DNA of 37,182 nt. Source: Parcubacteria group bacterium. Its GTDB lineage: Bacteria > Patescibacteriota > Minisyncoccia > Phycocordibacterales > Phycocordibacteraceae. The stretch spans positions 1 through 37,182 of the forward strand of contig JAQBQR010000023.1 of assembly GCA_028286945.1 (NCBI GenBank). Direction: 5' to 3'. Made by a program: the position numbers and the translations under genes. Below, piece by piece: positions 1 through 8,661 of the stretch; the first letter of the stretch is position 1; the number at the start of each line of letters is the position of its first letter. The notes under the pieces were generated by a model. That model did not search any database, was not told where the DNA came from, and was given only the letters and a program-made list of their open reading frames with translations.

Positions 1-1
1 A

Positions 2-547
2 CACAATTTCACCTTCGCACTTATCGCGGTGGGACGCCTTGAACCAGAAAAAAGATTTGAAGATGTTATTGCTGCCGTTGCACGTATTGGAGACGCTTAT
101 CCTGCGCTCGGCGCATTCATTGTGGGAGAGGGACGTGAGCGCCCAAAGCTTGAGCGTATGATTCGCGAAAAGAATCTTGAGGGCAGAATTATATTGCTCG
201 GTGCGCGTTCAGACGCGCGCGGCCTTATGCGCAACGCTCAGGCATTTATTCAGACCAGCGCGTATGAAGGATATGGCATGACACTCATTGAGGCTGCGCT
301 TGCCCGGGCTCCTATAGTAACGAGCGACGTTGGTATCGTTGGGGAAGTATTCACCGGGTACAAACACGTACTTAGCGCGCCGGTTGCGGATCCCACGAAC
401 TTCGCAGCACATGTTGCTTGGCTCATTGAAGACCAGGAGGAGCGCCTCGAGCTTGCAATGAATGCTGAACAAAGAGCACTCGAGCACTTAGCGGAAACAG
501 ACTCTTCTGCACACGCTATTATTAGTGATATCGCAAAGCTGGTATGA
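2..547 (+). CDS. Glycosyltransferase family 4, C-terminal part (5' truncated by window)
   Basis: The reading frame is open to the left edge, so the listed GTG start at 29 is only an internal codon and the gene begins outside the window. What remains is the nucleotide-sugar-binding half of a GT-B glycosyltransferase: VGRLEPEKRF, then FIVGEGRERPKLE, then the family 4 signature around TSAYEGYGMTLIEAALA with the conserved Glu residues, then PIVTSDVG. By family it would transfer a sugar from an activated nucleotide donor onto a growing glycan at the inner face of the membrane. It overlaps the next gene by 4 nt (ATGA), so the two are translationally coupled in a polysaccharide operon. The acceptor and donor cannot be told. 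Confidence 0.88.
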   Translation, partial: HNFTFALIAVGRLEPEKRFEDVIAAVARIGDAYPALGAFIVGEGRERPKLERMIREKNLEGRIILLGARSDARGLMRNAQAFIQTSAYEGYGMTLIEAALARAPIVTSDVGIVGEVFTGYKHVLSAPVADPTNFAAHVAWLIEDQEERLELAMNAEQRALEHLAETDSSAHAIISDIAKLV

Positions 548-1566
548 GACTTTTAGTTATTACACAGGTAGTAGATACGCAAGACACTGCTCTTGGCGCA
601 TATGTGCGTTGGCTTGAAGAACTTTCTACACGTTTTGATCAGCTTGAGGTAATTTGTCTACGCGAAGGGACGCATGCGCTTCCCGATAATGTTCGCGTGC
701 ACTCGCTCGGTAAAGAGCACGGTGCGAATCGACTTCAGTATATCTATCTTTTATACCGGCATGTGTGGAAACTTCGCTGTGAGTACGATGCTGTATTTGT
801 GCATATGAATCAAGAATATATTTTGCTCGCCGGTCTTTACTGGAAATGGATGCGCAAGCCTATATACATGTGGCGAAACCATTACGCTGGCTCACAGATG
901 ACTGATTTAGCCGTGCTCTTTTGTAAAAAGGTATTTTGCACGTCAAAATATTCTTATACCGCAAAGTTTAAAAAAACAGTGCTTATGCCAGTGGGTGTTG
1001 AAGTTTCTCTATTTGATGGAAGTGTTCCTACGCCAGAACCTCGCAGCATTCTTTTCTTGGCACGCATGTCACCGTCTAAGCGTCCGGAAATGCTCATTGA
1101 TGCGCTCGGAGAAGTACTCGCACGAAGTGTTTCTTTCACCGCGTCATTTTATGGATCATTTCTCCCCGAAGATGCTTCGTATTATGAAAGCCTGCAGGCG
1201 CGTGCAGAATCCTTAGGGCTTCGCGATCGAGTACAGTTCTATCCTGGAGTCCCGCATGAAGCGACTCCGGCTATCTATCGTGCGCACGATATTTCAGTAA
1301 ACTGTTCGCCGTCAGGAATGTTCGATAAGACGTTGTTTGAAGCGGCAGCCGCAGGCTGCCGCGTCATTGCTTCAAGCGACGATTTCAAAGACGCTGCCGG
1401 GGAAGAGGCGTATGCCCCTGATACCCAAGCACTCGCTGAACGCCTTATCGATGCACTTCAGCAGGACGAGGATAGTATTTTACGTCGACGCATCCAGATG
1501 CAGGCTATTGCTCGGGGAGAGTCGCTGGGAACGCTTATGGATCGTCTCCAAATTGAGATCAAATAA
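544..1566 (+). CDS. Glycosyltransferase family 4
   Basis: A 340-residue GT-B-type protein. The C-terminal half carries ILFLARMSPSKRPEMLIDAL, the usual start of the donor-binding domain, followed by a family 4-like region around SPSGMFDKTLFEAAAAGCRVIAS, where the ExxxxG-type element that holds the nucleotide sugar is expected. The N-terminal half is a variable acceptor-binding domain. It starts on the ATGA overlap with the preceding glycosyltransferase and has no Shine-Dalgarno sequence. It is likely a cytoplasmic or membrane-associated enzyme adding one sugar in assembly of a surface polysaccharide. The exact linkage cannot be inferred. Confidence 0.88.
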   Translation: MRLLVITQVVDTQDTALGAYVRWLEELSTRFDQLEVICLREGTHALPDNVRVHSLGKEHGANRLQYIYLLYRHVWKLRCEYDAVFVHMNQEYILLAGLYWKWMRKPIYMWRNHYAGSQMTDLAVLFCKKVFCTSKYSYTAKFKKTVLMPVGVEVSLFDGSVPTPEPRSILFLARMSPSKRPEMLIDALGEVLARSVSFTASFYGSFLPEDASYYESLQARAESLGLRDRVQFYPGVPHEATPAIYRAHDISVNCSPSGMFDKTLFEAAAAGCRVIASSDDFKDAAGEEAYAPDTQALAERLIDALQQDEDSILRRRIQMQAIARGESLGTLMDRLQIEIK

Positions 1567-1586
1567 GCGGTTAGAGCCCGACTTGC

Positions 1587-1592
1587 TATACT
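1587..1592 (+). promoter_or_regulatory. -10 box TATACT before the TylF-like gene (leaderless)
   Basis: TATACT lies six nucleotides before the ATG at 1599, which puts the expected transcription start at or next to the start codon. There is no Shine-Dalgarno sequence. I see no convincing -35 element. The same arrangement recurs at several other genes in the window. Confidence 0.6.
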
Positions 1593-1598
1593 TCATAT

Positions 1599-2342
1599 AT
1601 GAAACGTTTCAGCAGCCTCATCCGTAGGATTCTTCTTAAAAGAGGATATCGACTCCAATCCTTTCCGGACATAGACATCGAACCCGAATTTATGCAGCTT
1701 CACGAAAAAGTGAAGGAATATACCATGACGTCATTCGAACGACAGCACGCCTTGTATCGTGCGGTACAGTATGTCACCGACCACCACATCCAAGGAGATA
1801 TCGTTGAATGTGGTGTATGGAAGGGGGGCAGCACAATGCTTATTGCGGAAACGCTCAAAAGTAAAAATGATGTTAGTCGTAAGCTCTACCTTTACGACAC
1901 TTTTGCAGGAATGTCAGAACCAACGAGCAAAGATATAAGCCGCACCGGAAGCGCAGAAAAGAAATGGAAAAAACTTGCACGTGCTGATTTTAATGAATGG
2001 GATTACGCATCTCTTGATGAGGTGAAGCAAAATCTTAAGAGCACACAGTATCCCGCTGAAAACATTTCGTATGTTAAAGGAAAAGTGGAAGACACTATTC
2101 CTCAAACCATCCCTGAATCAATCGCTCTCCTAAGACTTGATACTGATTGGTATGAATCGACGAAACATGAATTGGTTCATTTATTCCCACGACTCGTAAA
2201 AAACGGCGTGCTCATTATTGATGACTATGGCCACTGGGAAGGCGCTCGCGCAGCTGTTGATGAATATATACGCGAAAAGGGAATTACTATTTTCCTAAAT
2301 CGCATTGATTACACGGGCCGACTAGGTATAAAAACGACATGA
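1599..2342 (+). CDS. TylF/MycF-type O-methyltransferase
   Basis: A 247-residue SAM-dependent methyltransferase of the macrocin O-methyltransferase (TylF) family. Motif I is in DIVECGVWKGGSTMLIAETL, then YDTFAGMSEPT, and the metal/substrate region appears as LLRLDTDWYESTKHEL and VLIIDDYGHWEGARAAVDEY, all typical of the family. Members methylate sugar hydroxyls in antibiotics and in polysaccharides. Within this glycosyltransferase cluster it probably methylates a sugar of the surface glycan. It has its own TATACT box 6 nt upstream and overlaps the next methyltransferase by 4 nt. Confidence 0.88.
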   Translation: MKRFSSLIRRILLKRGYRLQSFPDIDIEPEFMQLHEKVKEYTMTSFERQHALYRAVQYVTDHHIQGDIVECGVWKGGSTMLIAETLKSKNDVSRKLYLYDTFAGMSEPTSKDISRTGSAEKKWKKLARADFNEWDYASLDEVKQNLKSTQYPAENISYVKGKVEDTIPQTIPESIALLRLDTDWYESTKHELVHLFPRLVKNGVLIIDDYGHWEGARAAVDEYIREKGITIFLNRIDYTGRLGIKTT

Positions 2343-2989
2343 GAAAAACAGGATTCCTCCATACCCTGAGCTGTCTGTACAAAGGCCAGTCACTGCTCCG
2401 AATACGAATGAACGAAAACTTTGCTACGCACACCCTTAGAGGAAAGGTTATAGATGTGGGAGGAGGAAGAAACCCTGATTACTTCACGTATTTCAATAAA
2501 GACGAAAACGTGACCATCGAGGCGCAGGATGGATCAATGAGCGGAATAGATTTTGAGCGTGACCCGCTACCGTATGCGCCAGGAACGATAGATACGATAG
2601 TCCTCGCAAATGTCCTCGAGCATATATACGACCATCAGTTTCTCCTTCGTGAAATACGTACCACGTTAAAGCCAGCTGGAGAGTTAATTGGGTTTGTGCC
2701 ATTTTGGATCGGCTACCATCCTGATCCCCATGATTATTTCCGCTATACAAAAGAAGCCTTACAACGAATGCTTACTGACGCTGGATTTATGAATATTTCA
2801 ATCACTCCAATTGGAGCAGGACCTATTCGTGCAAACTTCAATACGATTGCGCTTTCATTTCCACGCATACTGCGCCCGTTACTCTACCTACCATATGCGA
2901 TTCTTGATCAACTGTTTATAACGCTACGTCCAAACACTCTAGAACGAAATCCACTTGGATTCGTATTTACTGCACAGTCCCATGCATAA
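2339..2989 (+). CDS. Class I SAM-dependent methyltransferase
   Basis: A 216-residue protein of the Methyltransf_11 type. The SAM-binding glycine loop is VIDVGGGRNPDYF. The acidic residue after beta 2 is near VTIEAQDGS, and motif IV/post-motif is IVLANVLEHIYDHQFLLREI followed by LKPAGELIGFVPFW. The C-terminus looks hydrophobic (LYLPYAILDQLFI) and could touch the membrane. It is coupled to the TylF-like gene by an ATGA overlap and overlaps the following gene by 8 nt. The likely role is modification of a glycan or lipid-linked intermediate. The substrate is unknown. Confidence 0.8.
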   Translation: MRKTGFLHTLSCLYKGQSLLRIRMNENFATHTLRGKVIDVGGGRNPDYFTYFNKDENVTIEAQDGSMSGIDFERDPLPYAPGTIDTIVLANVLEHIYDHQFLLREIRTTLKPAGELIGFVPFWIGYHPDPHDYFRYTKEALQRMLTDAGFMNISITPIGAGPIRANFNTIALSFPRILRPLLYLPYAILDQLFITLRPNTLERNPLGFVFTAQSHA

Positions 2990-4004
2990 GATTGGAGTAC
3001 TGACACCAATCCCCGGAGTTAGGCAGCTGCCCCTGCTCGAGGAGTCGGGAGATAATGATAATCGATTATTTCAAGATATCCCGATTACGGATTTTTCTTG
3101 GTTCGAGGCTTTTCGTTCAAGTATAGAAGAATCTGACTTTTTGCTTTTACCTCACTTGCTCGGTGATTTAAGTAAATATCCTTCGTATTTGCCTGATGCA
3201 ATTACGACGAGTAAGCGTACGCAAAAGAAATTATTGGTTTTCACCAATCAAGACGATCCGAATCCAACGGCACTTCCGTCGAACTGCCTCATCTTTAGGG
3301 CATCAGCATATCGCTCAACGGTAGGCTCAAATGAAATAGTGATTCCGGCTCAAATTGAAGACATCGGGAATAGTTCTGGATATGACCCCTTAGCAAAGGG
3401 AGCACGCCCAGCCGTCGGGTTTGTTGGAATGGCCGCGCTTCCAACGGCGCGTGACCGCATTCGCTACGTTCTTAAAAATTATGTACTGCGAAGTGGTATA
3501 GAACGAGAGGGTCTGTACTTCAGACGTAAAGCGTTAAAGGCATTGTCGCGTTCTTCAGACGTTCAACTTATCGCAATTCTACGGAGTCGGTTCTCGGGGA
3601 ATCGGAAGACGATTGAAGGTTCTCCAGAAAAAGCCCGATCTTTGTATATTGAAAATATTAAAACTACTCTTTTCACATTGGCACCCCGTGGTGCAGGTAA
3701 CTACTCCCTTAGATTTTACGAAACTCTTTCTCTAGGAAGAATTCCCATACTCATCGATACAGATATGAAATTGCCATTTGAAGATCGAATTTCGTATGAC
3801 GATTTCATCATTCGAATTCCTTGGAAGGAAATCAACCAACTCCCCGACATCATACGTACGCGATTTCAGAATACGACCAATGAGGAATTTATAGAGATGC
3901 AGCGTAAAGCACGAAAGGTATTTGCTGAGTATTTGTATCTACCAGCATTTTTGAAAATAGCGTTTTCTGAGCTCTCAATCACGAACTATGAAGCAGCGCA
4001 TTAA
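2982..4004 (+). CDS. Exostosin-like glycosyltransferase
   Basis: I prefer the ATG at 2982 (MHKIGVLTPIPG) over the TTG at 2955 in the ORF track. It gives an 8-nt overlap with the previous gene, in line with the tight coupling of this operon, and about 340 residues. The C-terminal part has the exostosin (GT47) pattern: SLYIENIKTTLFTLAPRGAG, then SLRFYETLSLGRIPILIDTDMKLPFEDRI and a conserved-looking IPWKEINQLPDIIR. Bacterial exostosin-domain proteins are found in capsule and glycan clusters and are thought to transfer sugars. The N-terminal half is not recognisable. Donor and acceptor are unknown. Confidence 0.65.
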   Translation: MHKIGVLTPIPGVRQLPLLEESGDNDNRLFQDIPITDFSWFEAFRSSIEESDFLLLPHLLGDLSKYPSYLPDAITTSKRTQKKLLVFTNQDDPNPTALPSNCLIFRASAYRSTVGSNEIVIPAQIEDIGNSSGYDPLAKGARPAVGFVGMAALPTARDRIRYVLKNYVLRSGIEREGLYFRRKALKALSRSSDVQLIAILRSRFSGNRKTIEGSPEKARSLYIENIKTTLFTLAPRGAGNYSLRFYETLSLGRIPILIDTDMKLPFEDRISYDDFIIRIPWKEINQLPDIIRTRFQNTTNEEFIEMQRKARKVFAEYLYLPAFLKIAFSELSITNYEAAH

Positions 4005-5118
4005 CATCGCATTTAGTGGTAGATTTCCAAGCGAAAAGGCAGCCGGTCTTTTTGTGGCTGAGAATGCTCGTGCACTATCGCGTTTGTATCAGGTAAGAAT
4101 CATCGTACCTAAACGCCGCGGGGTGTCGGACGATCCGTACACTGCGTACCATCTGCCTTCGACGGTCGAGGTTATCCATTTGCCCGTCATTGATTTGTTC
4201 CATCTTCCCGTAGGAAAGGGAATTGCGTTCTATATCAGCCAAGCAAGCTTCGCTGTTTCGCTGTACCGGTACTTACGAAAGGAAGGCCATAAAGAAATAC
4301 TCGTAGCTAATGATCTTTTGCCCGGCTTAGCCGCTGCTGGTCGCTCGAAATTAGTATTTGAGGTGCACGATTTTCCTGAGCATTTTCTTTCGTTGTATCG
4401 TCGTCTCTTCAAGAAGAGCGCAATAATCCTTGCAACAAATGTGTGGAAGAAAGATGCCCTTGCTCAGCAGTTTCCAAAATACTTGAATAAAATTGTCATG
4501 GAACGAAATGGCGTTGATCTGAGCAGCTTCGGTGTATCACGTAACAAGGAAGCATGTCGCCGAGATCTGCACCTTTCAGTCACGGCAAAGATCGTGGTGT
4601 ACACAGGCCATCTGTACTCTTGGAAGGGAGTTGATACTTACCTAGCTGCAGCAAAACTACTCCCAGACGTACTCTTTGTTTGTGTGGGGGGTACTGACTC
4701 AGACCTCGCTATATACAAAACTCGGTATGCAGACGTGCCAAATATTTTGTTTGTCGGTCAAGTTCCACATGACCACGTCCCACTCTGGCAGGCCGCAGCG
4801 GATGTGCTTTGTCTACCAAATACTGCTCGTGAACTCATCTCGGTACGGTATACCTCGCCTATGAAACTCTTCGAATATATGGCAAGCGGACGACCAATCG
4901 TGGCTTCAAAAATTGCTTCCATTCAAGAGGTGCTCCCTGAGACAGCGGGATTTTTCTTTACGCCGGATAGTGCGGAATCTTTAGTAGTAGCACTAACGAA
5001 CGCATTGAATGATGAGGAGGATGCGGTACGCCGCGCCGGCTTAGCGCGCTCACTCGTTGAGCAATTTTCGTGGGATGAGCGCACAAAAAGACTTAGTACT
5101 ATACTGAACACACTATGA
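3988..5118 (+). CDS. Glycosyltransferase family 4
   Basis: A 376-residue GT-B glycosyltransferase. The N-terminal domain begins INIAFSGRFPSEKAAGLFVAEN. The donor domain has VVYTGHLYSWKGVDTYLAAAKLL, then LFVCVGG, then CLPNTARELISVRYTSPMKLFEYMASGRPIVAS, where the Glu of the family 4 signature lies in KLFEYMASG. It overlaps the exostosin-like gene by 17 nt and the flippase by 4 nt (ATGA), so it belongs to the same transcript. It adds one sugar of the lipid-linked polysaccharide on the cytoplasmic side. Specificity cannot be read from the sequence. Confidence 0.9.
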   Translation: MKQRINIAFSGRFPSEKAAGLFVAENARALSRLYQVRIIVPKRRGVSDDPYTAYHLPSTVEVIHLPVIDLFHLPVGKGIAFYISQASFAVSLYRYLRKEGHKEILVANDLLPGLAAAGRSKLVFEVHDFPEHFLSLYRRLFKKSAIILATNVWKKDALAQQFPKYLNKIVMERNGVDLSSFGVSRNKEACRRDLHLSVTAKIVVYTGHLYSWKGVDTYLAAAKLLPDVLFVCVGGTDSDLAIYKTRYADVPNILFVGQVPHDHVPLWQAAADVLCLPNTARELISVRYTSPMKLFEYMASGRPIVASKIASIQEVLPETAGFFFTPDSAESLVVALTNALNDEEDAVRRAGLARSLVEQFSWDERTKRLSTILNTL

Positions 5119-6485
5119 GCGTAGTCCGTACGGTTGGAAAAGGTATTGCCTGGAATGCGTTTGGAAGCAGCATTGGGAAAATCATTGTGCTTGGGAATAT
5201 CTTCATTATTCTCCACCATCTTTCAGTATATGATTACGGCCTTTCAGAACTTGTATTTTCCGTTATAACGACGGCAAGTATTGTATTGCTACCGGGCCTC
5301 GCGACTGCAATTCAAGCTGATATAAGTCACGCGTTAGCCTCAGGGGCACCAGGAGATGCGCGCGCCATTTTTGATAAATACTTTCTTCTTAATCTTTTCC
5401 TGGGTACTTGTCTTTGTATAGGACTCTTCGCCCTGGCGACACCAATCTCTATTCTCGTTAAGAATGTTTCGATTGCATATTTTTTACGAATCGTATCATT
5501 CTCCTTTATTCTTTCTCCATTGCGTATGGCAGGTACGATGCTCGCACAGGTATCCTTACGATTTGCAGATCAGTCACTGTATAGTGTCGTCGAAGAAGCG
5601 GCGAAGGGAATAGTACTTGCCATTATGTTTTTTGGATTGGGACGAGGTATCGATGGGCTTCTCTATGCAGCCGTACTTTCACAAGCCGTAGTATTTCTAC
5701 TATTCCTACCACGTACGATTTCTGCATATGCGAAGTTCGGAAATGAAAAACCATCTCAGCCATTTCGATACGTGGATCTTATCCGGAAACACAGAAAATG
5801 GAGTGTTACGAATTCTTATATAAGTAACCTTACTCAGTCAACGCAACTGTGGCTTATTCGTATTTTGCTCGGAACGGAGGCGGTGGGTCTCTATGCTGTC
5901 GCGTCTGGAATTGTAAGCCAAATAAGCGCCTTTCTGCCGCTTGGGACGGTGCTCTCACCGATAGCACCAGCATATGTTGAAAAACCAGTAGAAATGGGAC
6001 GACTTATACGAGCCTCACTCAAACTGCAATTCGTACTTTCACTCGTACTGTGTCTTGCGGCGTGGGCAGCGCTACCAATCTTTGTGCATCTATTTCCAAA
6101 ATATGCACACGCCAGTCCGCTGGCAGCAGGAATGATACTTAGCGTCATTCCTCTGGGATTTGCAAACGTACTTACTCCTATTTATTCAGCATACAAAGAA
6201 CAGTTCGCATTTCTAATATCCGTAACTATTAAATTCATACTGGTACTTATCTTGTTCCCGGTAGGAATACAGGTATTTGGTTTGTACGGAATAGCTATTG
6301 CAACCATAATCACCAGCGCGGTAACCGCCATTGAACGATACCTTCGACTGCGAAGAATAACACCGCAAATCAAGATGCGTTTTAAAGATCTATATACGCT
6401 TTCAACAGAGGAGAGAATCTATATACGAGTTCTCATACTACGAATTCGTGCTTTCCGCATATTTCAACGAACGCCTAAAGTGTAA
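5115..6485 (+). CDS. Polysaccharide flippase (Wzx/MATE-like)
   Basis: A 456-residue polytopic membrane protein with about twelve hydrophobic segments, such as LSELVFSVITTASIVLLPGLA, LVLCLAAWAALPIFVHLF and FLISVTIKFILVLILFPVGI. The length and hydrophobic pattern, including the N-terminal GIAWNAFGSSIGKIIVLGN, match the polysaccharide biosynthesis (RfbX/Wzx) branch of the MOP superfamily. These move undecaprenyl-linked oligosaccharide to the outer leaflet. The position right after three or more glycosyltransferases supports this. The start is the ATGA overlap with the preceding gene. Confidence 0.87.
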   Translation: MSVVRTVGKGIAWNAFGSSIGKIIVLGNIFIILHHLSVYDYGLSELVFSVITTASIVLLPGLATAIQADISHALASGAPGDARAIFDKYFLLNLFLGTCLCIGLFALATPISILVKNVSIAYFLRIVSFSFILSPLRMAGTMLAQVSLRFADQSLYSVVEEAAKGIVLAIMFFGLGRGIDGLLYAAVLSQAVVFLLFLPRTISAYAKFGNEKPSQPFRYVDLIRKHRKWSVTNSYISNLTQSTQLWLIRILLGTEAVGLYAVASGIVSQISAFLPLGTVLSPIAPAYVEKPVEMGRLIRASLKLQFVLSLVLCLAAWAALPIFVHLFPKYAHASPLAAGMILSVIPLGFANVLTPIYSAYKEQFAFLISVTIKFILVLILFPVGIQVFGLYGIAIATIITSAVTAIERYLRLRRITPQIKMRFKDLYTLSTEERIYIRVLILRIRAFRIFQRTPKV

Positions 6486-6487
6486 CT

Positions 6488-7876
6488 ATGAAGACCATAC
6501 TTATTTCTATCTTCGATAGTAATATGGTGCGTAACATTTTGAGGACAGATGTGTTCCGGGTTCTTGTTGAAGATCCTGCTATTGAACGAATAGTTCTATT
6601 GGTGCATCCAACTAAGCTGGAGGTGTACACAAAGGAGTTTGGCGGAGGGAAAGTCGTTTTAGATACGTATCCTTCGAACCTCCCGTCTCGATATGAACTA
6701 GGAACTTGGTTTCTTCTTCGTCACGCGATTCATACAAAAAATGTGCGGGCAAAAATAAATGAGCTCCTATATACCTCAAAAGGTACCCGCAGTGCACGAT
6801 TCTTTAAATATATAGCCGCACTGATCGCTTTCTATGTAACATACCTCTGGCCAGTAGATTGGTTGTTACGAAAAGTTACCCGAGCGACACATCGTAGCAA
6901 ATTGTTTGCGCCGCTCATGAAAAAATATCAGCCGGATCTAGTCTTTCTTCCGACTATATTTGCGCATAATGATATTCGTCTATTGAAGTGGTGCGCTGAT
7001 CACGACGTCCCTACAATCGGAATGATTAAGAGTTGGGATAATTTGATTGGTAAAGATCCGCTCCTCGTATGGCCTGACCGTCTCATTGTTCATAATGAAC
7101 TTGTGCGTGAACTAGCTTGGAGCATGCATCGATTTCCGTACGACAGAATTTTTATAGGAGGTATTCCCCAAATGGACGTCTATGCGCAGCCTGCCACGAT
7201 TCCAAGTCGGACTGAGCTCTTTGAGAAATATCATCTTGATCAAAACAAACGACTAATCATGTATACCGCAGTGGGGCGGCTCATTTCGTATCATGAGCTC
7301 GAGGTCATTACCTACCTTGCAGATGTGGTGCACGCTCTTGCTGAACCTTCGCAGCTACTCGTCCGGCTCCATCCCGCATACCCCAGCGACGACGCTTCCG
7401 TCGAAGCCATTCCCGGTATTACGGTGGTGCGTCCGGGCATGGCGGGCGCGGAACGAAATCCGCTACGATTTGACTTTGAATTCCGCGATGAAGAAGTGCG
7501 CGACCTAATGGGAATGCTCGCGCATTCTGATGTAATTATTCAAAGCGGTTCAACTACGGCAATTGATGCGGCCTGTTTTGATACTCCCATTATTAGTCTT
7601 GGCTTTGACGGATATGCTAAAAATGTGCGCGAAGAAGAATCTGCGAGCCGGCTCCTTAAGAAGGATCATTTTGCGCGTATCGTTGCAACGGGTGGAACCC
7701 GTGCTGTCTATACTCCCGCAGAGCTGGAGGAAGCGCTTACGGCGTACCTTGCGAACCCCGCGCTTGACCATGCAGGGAGGGAAAAAATAGTTTCTGAGCA
7801 ATGTTATAAGCTCGATGGGAAATCCGGAGAACGAATCGGCTCCTATATTTCCTCAGTCATTTCTGAACTAACCTGA
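6488..7876 (+). CDS. Uncharacterised GT-B-like surface carbohydrate protein
   Basis: A 462-residue protein I can only place loosely. The middle has PDLVFLPTIFAHNDIRLLKW followed by DVPTIGMIKSWDNL and LIVHNELVRELA, then a second domain starting LIMYTAVGRLISYHELEVI with LLVRLHPAYP and DVIIQSGSTTAIDAACFDTPII. The HPAY and SGSTTAIDA elements resemble the donor-binding half of GT-B folds such as CDP-glycerol glycerophosphotransferases and UDP-GlcNAc 2-epimerases. It starts 2 nt after the flippase stop and is in the same operon. It may be a glycosyl- or polyol-phosphate transferase. The reaction is not established from sequence. Confidence 0.6.
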   Translation: MKTILISIFDSNMVRNILRTDVFRVLVEDPAIERIVLLVHPTKLEVYTKEFGGGKVVLDTYPSNLPSRYELGTWFLLRHAIHTKNVRAKINELLYTSKGTRSARFFKYIAALIAFYVTYLWPVDWLLRKVTRATHRSKLFAPLMKKYQPDLVFLPTIFAHNDIRLLKWCADHDVPTIGMIKSWDNLIGKDPLLVWPDRLIVHNELVRELAWSMHRFPYDRIFIGGIPQMDVYAQPATIPSRTELFEKYHLDQNKRLIMYTAVGRLISYHELEVITYLADVVHALAEPSQLLVRLHPAYPSDDASVEAIPGITVVRPGMAGAERNPLRFDFEFRDEEVRDLMGMLAHSDVIIQSGSTTAIDAACFDTPIISLGFDGYAKNVREEESASRLLKKDHFARIVATGGTRAVYTPAELEEALTAYLANPALDHAGREKIVSEQCYKLDGKSGERIGSYISSVISELT

Positions 7877-7878
7877 TT

Positions 7879-7906
7879 TTGAGGATAGTGGTGCCCAAGC
7901 TATAGT
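7879..7906 (+). promoter_or_regulatory. Promoter TTGAGG-16-TATAGT before the SDR gene
   Basis: The pair TTGAGG at 7879 and TATAGT at 7901 has 16-nt spacing and sits in the 44-nt gap after the GT-B-like gene. Transcription would begin roughly 6 to 8 nt before the ATG at 7921, with no Shine-Dalgarno sequence. It suggests that the sugar-nucleotide genes 7921-11590 can be transcribed separately from the glycosyltransferases. Confidence 0.5.
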
Positions 7907-7920
7907 TACCAAATCAAGCT

Positions 7921-8658
7921 ATGAACCGAGATTCTATTGAAAATAAGGTCATTATTGTCACCGGGGGAAATGGGTTCCTGGGGTCTCAGTTCGTGCCCTA
8001 CCTCCAAAGTAAGGGCGCTATTGTAAAAGTCTTTGATCGCAGCGCGGACGCTGCCGTTGATATCACCAGTCCTTCAGAGGTTTCTCAGGCAGTAGCGGAA
8101 ATTGTAGAAGAACACGGACGTATTGATGGACTCGTACATACCGCTGCCCTTGATGCAGTGCCGGGTGCAGGGAACCCGCAGTTCTCACCCTATGAATCAT
8201 TCCCGCTTGAACTTTGGGAGCAGGAATTCAAGGTAAATCTCACTGCTGCGCAGATAGTCACTCAAGCAGTCGCGCCAATAATGATGAAGGCAAAGGCTGG
8301 AAGTATTGTTTTCATCGCATCAGATCTGGCAGTAATTGCTCCAGATAACACTCTTTATGAAAAAGGTCTCTTTAAAGATATTGCATACGTATCATCAAAA
8401 GCGGGAATGCTCGGACTGATGCGCGCGTGGGCAGCATACCTCGGTCCTTATAACGTGCGTTCAAATGCGCTAGTCCCTGGCGGAATGAAGAACACTCAAT
8501 CCGATGAGTTTGCGGCAAAGAATGGCTCGTTAAATATGCTGGGCCGAATGGCTGCGCCTGGAGAATATAACGAGACTATCGCATACATGCTTTCTGATGC
8601 CTCATCGTTCATGACGGGAAGTAACCTGGTTGTTGATGGCGGCAGAACCGCTCGATAA
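7921..8658 (+). CDS. Short-chain dehydrogenase/reductase (SDR)
   Basis: A 245-residue classical SDR. The NAD(P)-binding loop is VTGGNGFLGSQ, followed by DRSADAAVDITS for cofactor selection. The catalytic region is IVFIASDLA with the tyrosine motif YVSSK (YxxxK), and the end is NLVVDGGRTAR, typical of the family. It lies 3 nt before a Gfo/Idh/MocA oxidoreductase and two genes before a CMP-sugar synthetase. An SDR beside these genes is common in nonulosonic-acid loci, so it probably acts on a sugar or sugar-nucleotide intermediate. The substrate is inferred only from context. Confidence 0.85.
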   Translation: MNRDSIENKVIIVTGGNGFLGSQFVPYLQSKGAIVKVFDRSADAAVDITSPSEVSQAVAEIVEEHGRIDGLVHTAALDAVPGAGNPQFSPYESFPLELWEQEFKVNLTAAQIVTQAVAPIMMKAKAGSIVFIASDLAVIAPDNTLYEKGLFKDIAYVSSKAGMLGLMRAWAAYLGPYNVRSNALVPGGMKNTQSDEFAAKNGSLNMLGRMAAPGEYNETIAYMLSDASSFMTGSNLVVDGGRTAR

Positions 8659-8661
8659 GAT